Of a DNA stretch of 64,000 nt, positions 34,574 to 42,781 are shown piece after piece. The DNA lies in assembly GCA_050015275.1 (NCBI GenBank), contig JBEKBS010000004.1, positions 1 to 64,000 of the forward strand, written 5' to 3'. A program made the position numbers and the translations under genes. The notes below the pieces were generated by a model. It searched no databases and was not told where the DNA came from. It saw nothing but the letters and a program-made list of their open reading frames with translations. This DNA comes from DATKJS01 sp050015275. GTDB lineage: Bacteria > Acidobacteriota > Aminicenantia > Aminicenantales > Saccharicenantaceae. How positions within the stretch are numbered: the first letter of the stretch is position 1; every line of letters starts with the position of its first letter.

Positions 34574-35793
34574 CGCCCGCCCTCCCCGCCCCCGGCCCGG
34601 ATGACGATCGCATCGTTCTCCTTGAGCCCCCTCAGGATCTCCACCATCCCCGAAGACCGGGCCCCGACGGTGACCGGTGTAAGCTCCTCGGAAAAAGCCC
34701 CTTTCTTCCAGACTGCCAAACTGTTTTCGTGATAAACAATGGCGGCCTCCGGCACCTGGAGGACGTTCTCCTTGGAGGAGATCGTGATATCGACACCCGC
34801 CGCCATGCCCGGGCGCATCACTCCGGGGTCCGATTCGGACAGGTCGATCAGCGCATCGAACACGATGGCCGGCTGGGAATCCGATTTGACCCGGAAAACC
34901 CGGCCGAGGGAAATAACGACGCCCTTGAACACGCGGTCCGGATTCGAATCGAGGCGGACCTCCGCCTTTTGGCCGGTCTCGACCCGGCCGGCCTGGACTT
35001 CGAGGATCACCGCCTTCATCTGCATCCGGCTGAGATCGGGCAACTCGAGGATGTTCTCGCCCATCCAGCACCTGTCGCCCACGGCTTTTTTCTTGCCGTC
35101 CCAATCGGGCGTGTAGACGACGATCCCCGGCTTGGGAGCCTGGACGTTCATCATCTGGACGTTCCGCTTCAACCGCTCCACCTCTTCCTTCAACAGCCTG
35201 ACCTTGGATTCCTGGATATGGATCCGGCTTTTCATCCCCGAGATCTGGTTCGCCAACCGACTCTCCGCGAGTTTCTCCTGCAAGTCGGCCAATTCGAGCT
35301 CCATTTTTCTTTTCTGGAACTCGTTGGCCGCGATCAATTCCTCGGGATAGTCGGCCTTCCGCACAGCCTTCTGCTTGTTGACCTTCTCTTCCTCCAACTG
35401 CAGGGCGGTATCTTCCTTGGTCTGTTGCTCCTGTAGCTGCATCCGCTCGAGCTCCTTCATTCCCGTGTCGAGTTCCGATTGCTTGAGCTGGAGCTGCTGC
35501 GTCAGTTCCCTGGCATCGAAGGAGAGGATCAGGTCGCCCTCTTTAACCGCCTTGCCTTCCGGCGCCATGAAGGAGATGATGTACTGCCACATCCGTTCAA
35601 CGGACGGGCAGCCGATATAGAAGGACGCGGCCGACTGCAGCTGGCCCGTGGCGTGGACCTTGATTTGGAAAGGAGCCTTGACGACCTTGTCCACGCGAAC
35701 CTTGCCAGAGTGGGAGCAGGCGAGGAGGCAGAGCGCGGCCGCGACCGGGATTGTCCAGAGAGCCGGCCCGGGCCGTTTACTTCTTCGTTTCAT
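34570..35793 (-). CDS. Periplasmic adaptor (HlyD/MFP) lipoprotein, second of three
   Basis: 407 residues. The signal ends 'AAALCLLAC', a lipobox. It then follows the adaptor plan: 'VDKVVKAPFQIKVHATGQLQ', 'MAPEGKAVKEGDLILSFDAR', a Gln/Glu/Lys-rich coiled coil (about 95-200), 'VQAPKPGIVVYTPDWDGKKK', then 'LPDLSRMQMKAVILEVQAGR' and 'VMRPGMAAGVDITISSKENV'. The start overlaps the end of the first adaptor by 17 nt, and its stop overlaps the third adaptor's GTG by 4 nt, so all are translated in a coupled way. Anchored in a membrane through its lipid, probably on the periplasmic face of the inner membrane. Confidence 0.88.
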   Translation of the reverse strand: MKRRSKRPGPALWTIPVAAALCLLACSHSGKVRVDKVVKAPFQIKVHATGQLQSAASFYIGCPSVERMWQYIISFMAPEGKAVKEGDLILSFDARELTQQLQLKQSELDTGMKELERMQLQEQQTKEDTALQLEEEKVNKQKAVRKADYPEELIAANEFQKRKMELELADLQEKLAESRLANQISGMKSRIHIQESKVRLLKEEVERLKRNVQMMNVQAPKPGIVVYTPDWDGKKKAVGDRCWMGENILELPDLSRMQMKAVILEVQAGRVETGQKAEVRLDSNPDRVFKGVVISLGRVFRVKSDSQPAIVFDALIDLSESDPGVMRPGMAAGVDITISSKENVLQVPEAAIVYHENSLAVWKKGAFSEELTPVTVGARSSGMVEILRGLKENDAIVIRAGGGEGGR

Positions 35794-37051
35794 CGGCCTT
35801 TGTCTCCCGGGTTTCCTTCACGATTCCGACCGGAGCGAGCGGCAAGCCCGCCTTGATGGCCGGATTATCGCCGGCGCCGACCGCCACCAGAAACTCATTG
35901 AAGCCTAGCGCCTTGAGTTTCAACGGCTCGCCACGAGCGGGCCGGATCCAGAAGGACTGTCCGTCGAAAAGGGTCATCTCCAGGGGGACGAGCATGACGT
36001 CGTTGTATTGGGGTCCCTGAACCTCGCACTTGACGCTCATCCCCGGTTTCATGATCTCCGGCTCGAGCTTCTCCATTTCGATCTGGACCCTGAAGTAGTG
36101 CGACCGTCCCCAGCGCCGGACCGTTTCGGCGCTCTTCGAGATCTCCCCGATGACGCCCCGGTAGTGCTTGTCCGGGTAGGCATCTAGAGAGAGGTCGACG
36201 CTCTCTCCGGTGTTGATGCGCTGAATGTGGGTTTCGCTGATCAAGGCCTGGACTTTGAGGGAGGACATGTCGGGGATTTGGGCCACCACGTAGGTCGAGT
36301 AGACCGTGTCCCCGACCTGGACTTTTCTGCCGCTCCACTCGTCCACGGCGTAGAGCACTGCACCCGCGGTGTTTGCGGCGAGGGTTAGTGAACTCAGGCT
36401 TCTCTTCAGGTTCTCCAGCTTGGCTTCGAGGTCTCGGACTTCGATCTCGAGAGTCTTGATTTGACTTTCACCCTCGGCGAGCTTGACGATCCTGTTCGTC
36501 CGGGCGCTTTCGAGCGAGAAATCGCTTCTCTTCTTCTCGAGTTGCTTGCGATCATATTCATATTTGGCTTCGAGCCCCGGGGGGATGGACGCGTCGATCT
36601 CCTTCTGCCGGTTGTCATTTTCGGCCTTCCGGACTTCCACGTCCAGCTCGAATTTCTGATGCTGATAGTCGGCTTCCTTTTGGGTCTTCTCCTCGCGCTT
36701 GGTTCGCAGCGAGTCCTGGGCGGTCTCGATATCGGACGCAAGGTTGGCCGTGTCGAACCGGACCACGGGGTCGCCGGGTTTCACGGATTCGCCCTCTTTC
36801 ACCATCCACTTGATCTGGACCCGCCAATTCTCGATGATCGGGACCTTGAATTCCTCCGCTCGGAGCGACACCAGGGTCCCGGTCAGGACGACCGTCGACC
36901 GGAAGTTCCCCTTGGTCACTCGCGGCTCGTTGGCCTCTAGTTGCGAACGGTCATTGCCTATCAGGAAGAGAGAGAAACAAGCTAGGACGATCGCTCCCAG
37001 AACGGGCCACATTCTGGGCCGGCCTCTCAATTCAAGCTTTGACGGAATCAT
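35777..37051 (-). CDS. Periplasmic adaptor (HlyD/MFP) protein, first of three
   Basis: 424 residues. Unlike the next two it has an N-terminal membrane anchor without a clear lipobox ('MWPVLGAIVLACFSLFLIG'). Domains run in the usual order: 'VTKGNFRSTVVLTGTLVSLR', 'MVKEGESVKPGDPVVRFDTA', a long coiled coil (about 100-225) rich in Glu and Lys, 'NTAGAVLYAVDEWSGRKVQV', then 'IPDMSSLKVQALISETHIQR' and 'IMKPGMSVKCEVQGPQ'. The start overlaps the ATPase gene by 20 nt. The C-terminal tail is charged ('KETRETKADETKK'). It is part of a five-gene ABC export operon that contains no outer-membrane channel gene. Confidence 0.88.
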   Translation of the reverse strand: MIPSKLELRGRPRMWPVLGAIVLACFSLFLIGNDRSQLEANEPRVTKGNFRSTVVLTGTLVSLRAEEFKVPIIENWRVQIKWMVKEGESVKPGDPVVRFDTANLASDIETAQDSLRTKREEKTQKEADYQHQKFELDVEVRKAENDNRQKEIDASIPPGLEAKYEYDRKQLEKKRSDFSLESARTNRIVKLAEGESQIKTLEIEVRDLEAKLENLKRSLSSLTLAANTAGAVLYAVDEWSGRKVQVGDTVYSTYVVAQIPDMSSLKVQALISETHIQRINTGESVDLSLDAYPDKHYRGVIGEISKSAETVRRWGRSHYFRVQIEMEKLEPEIMKPGMSVKCEVQGPQYNDVMLVPLEMTLFDGQSFWIRPARGEPLKLKALGFNEFLVAVGAGDNPAIKAGLPLAPVGIVKETRETKADETKK

Positions 37052-37709
37052 TGATGATCTTCCCGTCCTTCAGGGAAATGATCCGGCCGGCATAGGCGGC
37101 CATGTCGTTTTCGTGGGTCACCATGACGATCGTCTGGCCGCTCTGATGCAATTGCCGAAGCAACGCCATGATCTCGTGGGCCGTCAAGGAGTCCAGATTG
37201 CCGGTCGGCTCATCGGCCAGGATGATATCCGGGTCGTTGACCAGGGCCCGGGCGATGGCCACCCGCTGGCATTCTCCGCCGGAGAGCTGGGCCGGTCGGT
37301 GATGCAGGCGCCCGGCGAGTCCCGCCAATTCCAGCATCCGGGCGGCCTTGCCCATGCCGGCTTCCGTGCGGCCGGGCGCGTACTTCAACGGCAGGTACGT
37401 GTTCTTCAGAGCCGAGTACCGGGGGAGCAGGTTGAAATTCTGGAAAACGAAGCCCAAGTGTTTGTTCCGCGTGAAAGACAGCTCATCGTCGTTGAGACGG
37501 CTGACCTCTTTCCCGTTCAGGCAATACGAGCCCTCCGTCGGCTTGTCCAGGCATCCCAGGATGTTCATCAGGGTCGATTTTCCCGAGCCGGACGCTCCCA
37601 TCACGGCCACGAATTCGTTCCGCCGGATGTGCAGGTCGATCCCGTCGATGGCGCGGACCGTCATCTCCCCCATCTGATAGTACTTTTTCAGAGCCGCCAG
37701 CTTGATCAT
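37032..37709 (-). CDS. ABC transporter ATP-binding subunit, MacB/LolD type
   Basis: 225 residues, the length of a single nucleotide-binding domain. Walker A is 'GASGSGKSTLMNILG' near residue 38, Q-loop 'VFQNFNLLP', signature 'LSGGECQRVAIARAL', Walker B 'DIILADEP' followed by 'TGNLDS', and switch His in 'VMVTHEND'. It powers the MacB-type permease encoded at the end of the operon; unlike E. coli MacB, ATPase and permease are separate polypeptides. It is the first gene of the operon. Only a weak ribosome site (GGGT) precedes its ATG, and no confident promoter was found in the A/T-rich DNA upstream. Confidence 0.95.
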   Translation of the reverse strand: MIKLAALKKYYQMGEMTVRAIDGIDLHIRRNEFVAVMGASGSGKSTLMNILGCLDKPTEGSYCLNGKEVSRLNDDELSFTRNKHLGFVFQNFNLLPRYSALKNTYLPLKYAPGRTEAGMGKAARMLELAGLAGRLHHRPAQLSGGECQRVAIARALVNDPDIILADEPTGNLDSLTAHEIMALLRQLHQSGQTIVMVTHENDMAAYAGRIISLKDGKIINDSVKA

Positions 37710-38425
37710 GAATCGACCCAGATGTGCTTGGTCATCGCCAGGCTGCTTAAGGCATGGATATAAGACCGGTTAATGCCTAAATACGACTCCCCTATTTATC
37801 ACTATACGCTTATGCATAAATGGTGCCAAGTCTTAATCTGTTTCTTATCTCCTTGCCTTTGATTCTTGGGTACTTGGTTACCCGGTAATTGTGTAAGAAG
37901 TTTTACAATCCCCTTGACCCCCGCGACCTCATCCCGCAAAAACAGTTTATCTAAACTCGATTCTTTTGCGAAATACCGTTTGTCTGAATCGGCCAATATC
38001 GGGAGCGTCAGATCTTCCGGATGGACCGCTTTTCTAGTTTGAGCCCGTTTTCACCGCTGTTAAGAGCCAATGGAACCACCTCGATTCATTTTGTCCATCC
38101 AAGTTCACGGAGGTTTACACAGCTTTCCTTACGCGCCCACTTTTCTGCAGGGTACAATTAAAAGTCAATTCGCTTTGATTTATTGTAATATGAACTTATT
38201 GCCATGGAGAATGTTGTGCTCGTGCCTGTTCCGCATAAGAAGATGAAGTCGGCGAAGGGGCTGACATAGAATATCTGACACTCCCTCGTGAGGCCTCTTG
38301 CTCCAGAGACTCTGGCGCCTCGAACTTTCACTCTTCAAGTGGTAGAATAAACAGAGAATGGTTATTTCTTCCTCGGAAGGCATGCCAGGCCGGAATCTTA
38401 ATAATCTTCATGGAGGTATGGCCAT
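37710..38425. other. 716-nt gene-poor, A/T-richer spacer at left edge of the putative island
   Basis: Base composition drops visibly in A/T-rich stretches compared with DNA to the left. Short open frames occur on the minus strand (37802-37996, TTG start; 38180-38383) and a 21-codon plus-strand frame from about 38203, but none has a ribosome site or recognisable domain. There is no copy of the tRNA-Arg 3' end, no integrase and no clear terminal inverted repeat. The only sites proposed are a weak -10 for the phosphohexomutase gene (TAGAAT, 38343-38348) and GGAGG at 38412-38416. Confidence 0.6.
38343..38348 (+). promoter_or_regulatory. Candidate -10 box for the glycolytic cluster
   Basis: TAGAAT with only a poor -35 (TCGAAC, 17 nt away). 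It lies about 78 nt before the start of the phosphohexomutase gene. Confidence 0.3.
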
Positions 38426-39817
38426 TTGCCAAGAGCGATGACGGAAGACCGCTTGAAAAGAATCTTCGGCGCGTATGATATACGCGGGAGAGTGGGAACT
38501 GACCTTGATAGCCCCGCGGTGAGGGCAATCGCTCGCGCCTACGGAGGATACCTTTGCCCTCAGGGGCCAGGGCACTTCCTTATCGGCCATGATGACCGCT
38601 GGAGCTCAGCAGCATTCGCTGAAGCCGCAAGTTACGGCCTCCGTGAGTTCGGCCACAAAGTGACACACATCGGGTTGGCCAGCACTCCTCTGGTCTATTG
38701 GTACGGGGCTGAAGGCGGCTTTGATGGTTCGATCGCCATAAGTGCCAGCCACCTTCCGCCGGATTATAACGGATTGAAGCTCTGTTCACGTGACGCGTTG
38801 CCCCTGAGTAGTGAACACGGGCTGCAAGATATTGCGGATATTCTGCGCAAGCCCCAGAGGACCTCGCCTTATCCATTCAACGAACTCGTCCGGTACACCT
38901 CCCCTCTGGCCGAATATGCCTCGGAAATCAGGCGGCATTTGAAGCCGATGACACCTTTGAAAGTCGTCGTAGACGCGGGCAATGGGATGGGCGGTCTAGC
39001 GACAGAAGCCATGCTGGCCTCTGTTGATATGGTTGAGTTATGGCGGTTAAATTTCGATCTTGATAGCAAGTTCCCGGTACGCCCATCAAATCCCCTTGAG
39101 CCGGGGGCCCTTGAACAGCTGGCCGGTACGGTCAAGAGATGCAGCCTCGACTTCGGACTGGCTTTTGATGGAGACGCCGATCGGGCCATTGCGGTTGACG
39201 AACAAGGCAACATGTTGCCTCCGGACGCCCTCGGGGGGTTGATTGCAGTCCACATGCTGAAAACCAATCCCGGAGCAGTTATTCTCCATGACCTCCGTGT
39301 GTCCCGCGCTCTTCCTGAACAAATTGAGGCGGCAGGCGGCAAGCCGGTGCGGAGCCGGGTCGGGCACGCATTCATCAAGCGCGCGATGCGCGAGCATAAG
39401 GCCATCTTCGCGATGGAGCTTTCCGGACATTACTATTACTCAGACCTCCATTTTACAGATAATGCTCAACGCACTCTGGTTGAATTGGTCAATATCGTTT
39501 CCGCCGAGAATCGACCATTATCTGGGTTGATAGAACCATTTGAACGCTATCCCACCAGTGGTGAGATCAATCTCGAGGTTACGGACAGAGAAGAACTGCT
39601 GGCAAAACTTGAACCGCAATATAAGGACGCGAAGGTGGATCATTTGGATGGATTATCGGTGGACTACCCCGATTGGTGGTTCAACGCACGACCGTCTCAT
39701 ACGGAGTCACTGATGCGGGTCAACGTTGGCGCGGTCAGCCGAGCGCTGCTCAAAGAGAAACAGCAAGTTCTATTGGGGCAAATTCATAAAATCAATGAAG
39801 GGTTAAAACGTCCCTAG
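38426..39817 (+). CDS. Phosphomannomutase/phosphoglucomutase (alpha-D-phosphohexomutase family)
   Basis: 463 residues with the TTG at 38426 (GGAGG 9 nt upstream), or 459 from the ATG at 38438. It interconverts hexose-1- and hexose-6-phosphates in the cytoplasm. The family's four domains are present: 'FGAYDIRGRVGTDLDSPAV' at the start, phosphoserine loop 'ISASHLPPDYNGLKLC' (Ser108), metal loop 'DGDADRAIAVDE' (Asp250 onward), sugar loop 'GEINLEVTDREELL' and the phosphate-binding C-terminal 'NARPSHTESLMRVNV'. The loop reads ASHLP where most enzymes have ASHNP. Composition differs from resident genes. It leads a pgm, pfk-remnant, pyk, gpm cluster and could supply glucose-1-phosphate for glucan synthesis. 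Confidence 0.93.
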   Translation: MPRAMTEDRLKRIFGAYDIRGRVGTDLDSPAVRAIARAYGGYLCPQGPGHFLIGHDDRWSSAAFAEAASYGLREFGHKVTHIGLASTPLVYWYGAEGGFDGSIAISASHLPPDYNGLKLCSRDALPLSSEHGLQDIADILRKPQRTSPYPFNELVRYTSPLAEYASEIRRHLKPMTPLKVVVDAGNGMGGLATEAMLASVDMVELWRLNFDLDSKFPVRPSNPLEPGALEQLAGTVKRCSLDFGLAFDGDADRAIAVDEQGNMLPPDALGGLIAVHMLKTNPGAVILHDLRVSRALPEQIEAAGGKPVRSRVGHAFIKRAMREHKAIFAMELSGHYYYSDLHFTDNAQRTLVELVNIVSAENRPLSGLIEPFERYPTSGEINLEVTDREELLAKLEPQYKDAKVDHLDGLSVDYPDWWFNARPSHTESLMRVNVGAVSRALLKEKQQVLLGQIHKINEGLKRP

Positions 39818-39818
39818 C

Positions 39819-39965
39819 CTGGCGAAGGGAAGACCTGAAGAGTCAGGAGGAAAAATGGTTGGTATCGTCGGAGGTGACATTAGCTAAACCCCGCTGAGGG
39901 ACACCTGGGAGAAGAAAAAAGAGCTGAACCCTCGCCTCAGGCAACTTATTCAGCTTCTAGAGTGA
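39819..39965 (+). pseudogene. Decayed C-terminal fragment of a 6-phosphofructokinase gene
   Basis: One continuous frame from just after the phosphohexomutase stop reads 'ESGGKMVGIVGGDIS', a premature TAA (39885-39887), then 'TPLRDTWEKKKELNPRLRQL' and 'IQLLE' before a final TGA (39963-39965). This resembles the C-terminus of phosphofructokinases (G-x-MVGI-x-G-x-I-x-x-TPL, then x-K-x-L-x-P-x-L). The rest of the gene is absent. Its place between pgm and pyk fits a deleted glycolytic pfk. An apparently strong ribosome site before 'MVGIV' is accidental, part of the SGGK codons. The identification is by eye. Confidence 0.55.
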
Positions 39966-40018
39966 ACGGTCAGCAATTAAGAGGCCAGTGGATATCCGGA
40001 TGGGCAAGGATAAAGACC

Positions 40019-41455
40019 ATGAGACGATCCAGACTGTATGGTAGACGTACCAAGATCGTATGCACGATAGGCCCGGCTACCGGGTCAAGGGGGATGATCG
40101 AAAAACTGATCAAAGCCGGCATGAATGTGGCGCGGCTCAATTTATCTCATGGCACGCTAACGGAGCACGCGGGTTATGTCCGAGCGATCCGGGATTTGAG
40201 CCGGAGTTTGGGCATCATCGTTGCTGTTCTGATGGACTTGCCCGGGCCCAAATGCCGTACGGGGAGATTAAGGGGCCACCAGGCCGTTCTGAAAAAAGGG
40301 GCTCAGTTGTCATTCATAACAGAACAGATAGAGGGTGACGAGACAAGGGTATCGGTCAACCTACCTGAACTTTCCAGAGATGTGAAGCCGGGCGACACTG
40401 TTCTCCTCGATGATGGTGCGATGCAGCTCAGGGTCCAGCAAGTGGATAGCGGCGAAGTAAAGTGCCGGGTCATCGTCGGAGGGATTCTGACCGAAGATCG
40501 AGGTCTTGTCGTGCCGGGCATGCGGAGTTCCGGCCCATTTATCACTGACGCCCTGCGGGAGGCTCTTCTCTTCGCCATCAGCCAGCGCCCGGATTACCTG
40601 GCCCTTTCTTTTGTCACTGCGGCCGATGATATCACCGGTGTCAGAAAGCTCATGGCTGAGCAGGGTATGGATATACCGATCATTGCCAAGATTGAGCGGG
40701 GTGAGGCGGTAAAAAACTTTGAACGTATTCTGGCGGAGAGTGATGGTGTCATGGTTGCCCGGGGGGACCTCGGGGTCGAGATTCCCCTGGAAAGAGTCCC
40801 TCTGGTCCAAAAAGAGGTCATCAAAAGATGTAATCATGCCGGCAAGCCGGTGATTACCGCTACGGAAATGCTTGAATCAATGGTCAAATCTATGCGACCA
40901 ACCCGGGCTGAGGCGACTGATGTGGCCAATGCCATATTCGACGGCACGGATGCCACCATGCTTTCGGAGGAGACTTCAATTGGCGAACATCCAGTCCAGG
41001 CGGTAACGGTCATGGACAGGATTGCCCGCGAGACGGAAAAGAAGCTGCCTTATGAGCTGGCGCTATCCGAGAAAAAGACATGGTTTGGGCAAAGAACCGA
41101 GGAACTGATCAGCTACAATGCCTGCGTTGCCGCTCATAATCTGGGTGTACGCGTTATTGTTGCTTTGACCAGGTCAGGCAGTACAGCCGAGCGTGTCTCA
41201 AAATACCGACCCCGGGCAACTGTTTTGGCCATGACCCCCGATGGGGTCGTTGGCCGCAGGTTGATGCTCTATTGGGGAGTACAACCTGTCCGTGCAGCCA
41301 CGCCTTCGTCGATATCCGGTCTATTTTGTATGGCATCGTCCCTTACCAAGGAACTCGGGTTGGCTAGACCGGGCGACCTTATTGTCATTACCGGCGGAAT
41401 ACCGCTTGGTTTGGCGGGCACGACGAATCTCCTCAAAGTGGAGGTTGTTCGTTAG
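40019..41455 (+). CDS. pyk: Pyruvate kinase
   Basis: 478 residues from the ATG at 40019 (AAGGA 8 nt upstream); a GTG at 39962 in frame would add 19 unlikely residues. It transfers phosphate from phosphoenolpyruvate to ADP. Signatures: 'RRTKIVCTIGPATGSRGMIE', 'MNVARLNLSHG', 'LMDLPGPKCRTG', the active-site block 'IIAKIERGEAVKNFERIL', 'VMVARGDLGVEIPLERVPLV' and 'PVITATEMLESMVKSMRPTR', plus C-terminal domain 'VIVALTRSGSTAERVSKYRP'. The length is normal for a bacterial enzyme without the extra PEP-utiliser domain. Codon use is less G/C-biased than in flanking resident genes. Gene order suggests co-transcription with pgm and gpm. Confidence 0.95.
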   Translation: MRRSRLYGRRTKIVCTIGPATGSRGMIEKLIKAGMNVARLNLSHGTLTEHAGYVRAIRDLSRSLGIIVAVLMDLPGPKCRTGRLRGHQAVLKKGAQLSFITEQIEGDETRVSVNLPELSRDVKPGDTVLLDDGAMQLRVQQVDSGEVKCRVIVGGILTEDRGLVVPGMRSSGPFITDALREALLFAISQRPDYLALSFVTAADDITGVRKLMAEQGMDIPIIAKIERGEAVKNFERILAESDGVMVARGDLGVEIPLERVPLVQKEVIKRCNHAGKPVITATEMLESMVKSMRPTRAEATDVANAIFDGTDATMLSEETSIGEHPVQAVTVMDRIARETEKKLPYELALSEKKTWFGQRTEELISYNACVAAHNLGVRVIVALTRSGSTAERVSKYRPRATVLAMTPDGVVGRRLMLYWGVQPVRAATPSSISGLFCMASSLTKELGLARPGDLIVITGGIPLGLAGTTNLLKVEVVR

Positions 41456-41495
41456 TCCGGCATGATCCTGCCTGGTGTGGGAGTTATTTAAGACA

Positions 41496-42239
41496 ATGAA
41501 GCTCGTACTCCTGAGGCATGGAGAAAGCATCTGGAATTTGGAAGACAGATTCACCGGATGGACGGACGTTGATCTGTCTGAGAAAGGTATTGCCGAGGCT
41601 AAGGAGGCCGGCAAGACCCTCAAAGAAAACGGCTATCTCTTTGATGTTGCCTTCACTTCTGTTCTTAAACGGGCTATCAGGACGCTCTGGCTGGTCTTGG
41701 ATGAGATGGACCTCATGTGGATACCGGTGCACAACTCGTGGCGACTTAATGAAAGGCACTACGGAGCGCTTCAAGGCCTGAACAAAGCCGAGCTGTCAGA
41801 GAAGCTGGGCGAGAAGCAGGTACACATCTGGAGAAGGGGTTATGATGTCCGGCCACCGGCGCTGAAAAAAACGGATCAACGATATCCGGGAAATGACCCG
41901 AAATACCGTGGGCTAGGTGAAAACGAACTGCCGCTCACAGAGAGTCTAAAGGACACTGTGGCCAGATTCGTGCTTTATTGGCATGAGGTTCTGGCGCCAG
42001 CGTTAAGGTCGGGAAAACAGGCCATAGTTTCCGCCCATGGGAACAGCCTGCGCGCTATGGTTAAGTATCTCGACAACATCGGTGATGACGAAATTGTTAA
42101 CGTGAATATTCCAACCGGAATACCGCTTGTCTATGACCTTGACGAAGAACTGAGACCATTGAAGCATTACTATCTGGCCGATGGAGAGAAAATTAAAAAT
42201 CGTATCCACGAGGTTGTCGCACAGGGGAAAATCAGCTGA
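41496..42239 (+). CDS. gpmA: 2,3-bisphosphoglycerate-dependent phosphoglycerate mutase
   Basis: 247 residues from the ATG at 41496, matching the usual 247-250; a GTG at 41475 would add seven residues. It interconverts 3- and 2-phosphoglycerate. The phosphohistidine motif is 'LVLLRHGESIWN' (His8), followed by 'RFTGWTDVDLSEKG', 'SVLKRAIRTLWLVLDEMDLM', 'RLNERHYGALQGLNKAE' and the second catalytic His in 'IVSAHGNSLRAMVKYLD'. It lies 40 nt after pyk on the same strand, so pgm, pyk and gpmA form a compact glycolytic unit of foreign composition. Confidence 0.95.
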   Translation: MKLVLLRHGESIWNLEDRFTGWTDVDLSEKGIAEAKEAGKTLKENGYLFDVAFTSVLKRAIRTLWLVLDEMDLMWIPVHNSWRLNERHYGALQGLNKAELSEKLGEKQVHIWRRGYDVRPPALKKTDQRYPGNDPKYRGLGENELPLTESLKDTVARFVLYWHEVLAPALRSGKQAIVSAHGNSLRAMVKYLDNIGDDEIVNVNIPTGIPLVYDLDEELRPLKHYYLADGEKIKNRIHEVVAQGKIS

Positions 42240-42469
42240 TGAAGAGTGGGCTCATGCGGATATCGATACAATGCGAGGTTAGGCCAGGGGGGAACCGTTC
42301 AAAACCTGCGAATTCATTGAAGCTCCCCCTGCTCTGACTCGCTCAGGCGATCCATGGATCGGGAATGTGGTCAGGGCCTAGGACCTGGCATCCTACAGGG
42401 GACAGTGGATTTTCCCCTTATGAATGACGTTTTCGTTTAGCTTTGCCTTTATCCATTCCGTCCGAGATG
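42240..42469. other. Spacer after gpmA with no recognised gene
   Basis: 230 nt without a convincing gene or terminator. A 28-codon plus-strand frame beginning near 42253 has only a poor ribosome site. The segment leads into the transposase remnant. Confidence 0.5.
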
Positions 42470-42610
42470 TCAGCGGCTCCGGGCAAAACCCGAGTTGAGA
42501 TTGGCGCAAAGGAGATAGCGTTCGGCCACTCCCCTGGTGATCCGCCGGAAATGCCTATGCCTCTTTTCGAAGCGTCGCTCATAATCGGCCAGGAAGGTAT
42601 CGGAAAGCAT
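42470..42610 (-). pseudogene. Truncated IS91-like transposase N-terminal fragment
   Basis: 46 codons from the Met at 42610 read 'MLSDTFLADYERRFEKRHRH', 'FRRITRGVAERYLLCANL' and 'NSGFARSR', then TGA. This matches the start of IS91-type transposases whose zinc-binding region runs '...F-x-x-x-Y-E-x-R...V-x-E-R-x-L-x-C-G-x-L...GFARxRC'. The stop falls exactly where the first zinc Cys should be, and the following codons in frame contain more stops. The remainder of the transposase and any element ends are missing. It is a relic of mobile DNA inside the island. Family call by eye. Confidence 0.58.
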
Positions 42611-42781
42611 GCCTCTTATCAAATTGAATATGGAGATTGGAAATCGTAATTTTTTCCGGGCGCTTGGAAACAGGACGGTCATAACAGTGGAGGTCCGCAC
42701 TTTTTATCTTAAAATCTGAACCACGCCATAATCCGCGATTTCCCTCCGGGATGTCTTGGAGCGATCATTCTGCTAACCGGG

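Noticed and set aside
37802..37996. 64-codon minus-strand frame in the island's left spacer
   Set aside because: TTG start without a ribosome site and no recognisable family. It might be a remnant but cannot be supported.
38203..38268. 21-codon plus-strand frame with a 'PVPHKKM' stretch recalling IS91-type transposases
   Set aside because: Too short, and the following residues do not continue the motif. Not enough to call a second transposase remnant.
37710..38425. Left attachment site (copy of the tRNA-Arg 3' end)
   Set aside because: Read through for GGGTGACTCGAAC-like sequence on both strands without finding a copy, so the island's left border is set only by composition and content.
39855..39887. 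Ten-codon leader peptide before pyruvate kinase, with a good ribosome site
   Set aside because: It is in frame with the phosphofructokinase-like remnant on both sides, so the AGGAGG is explained as part of former coding sequence.
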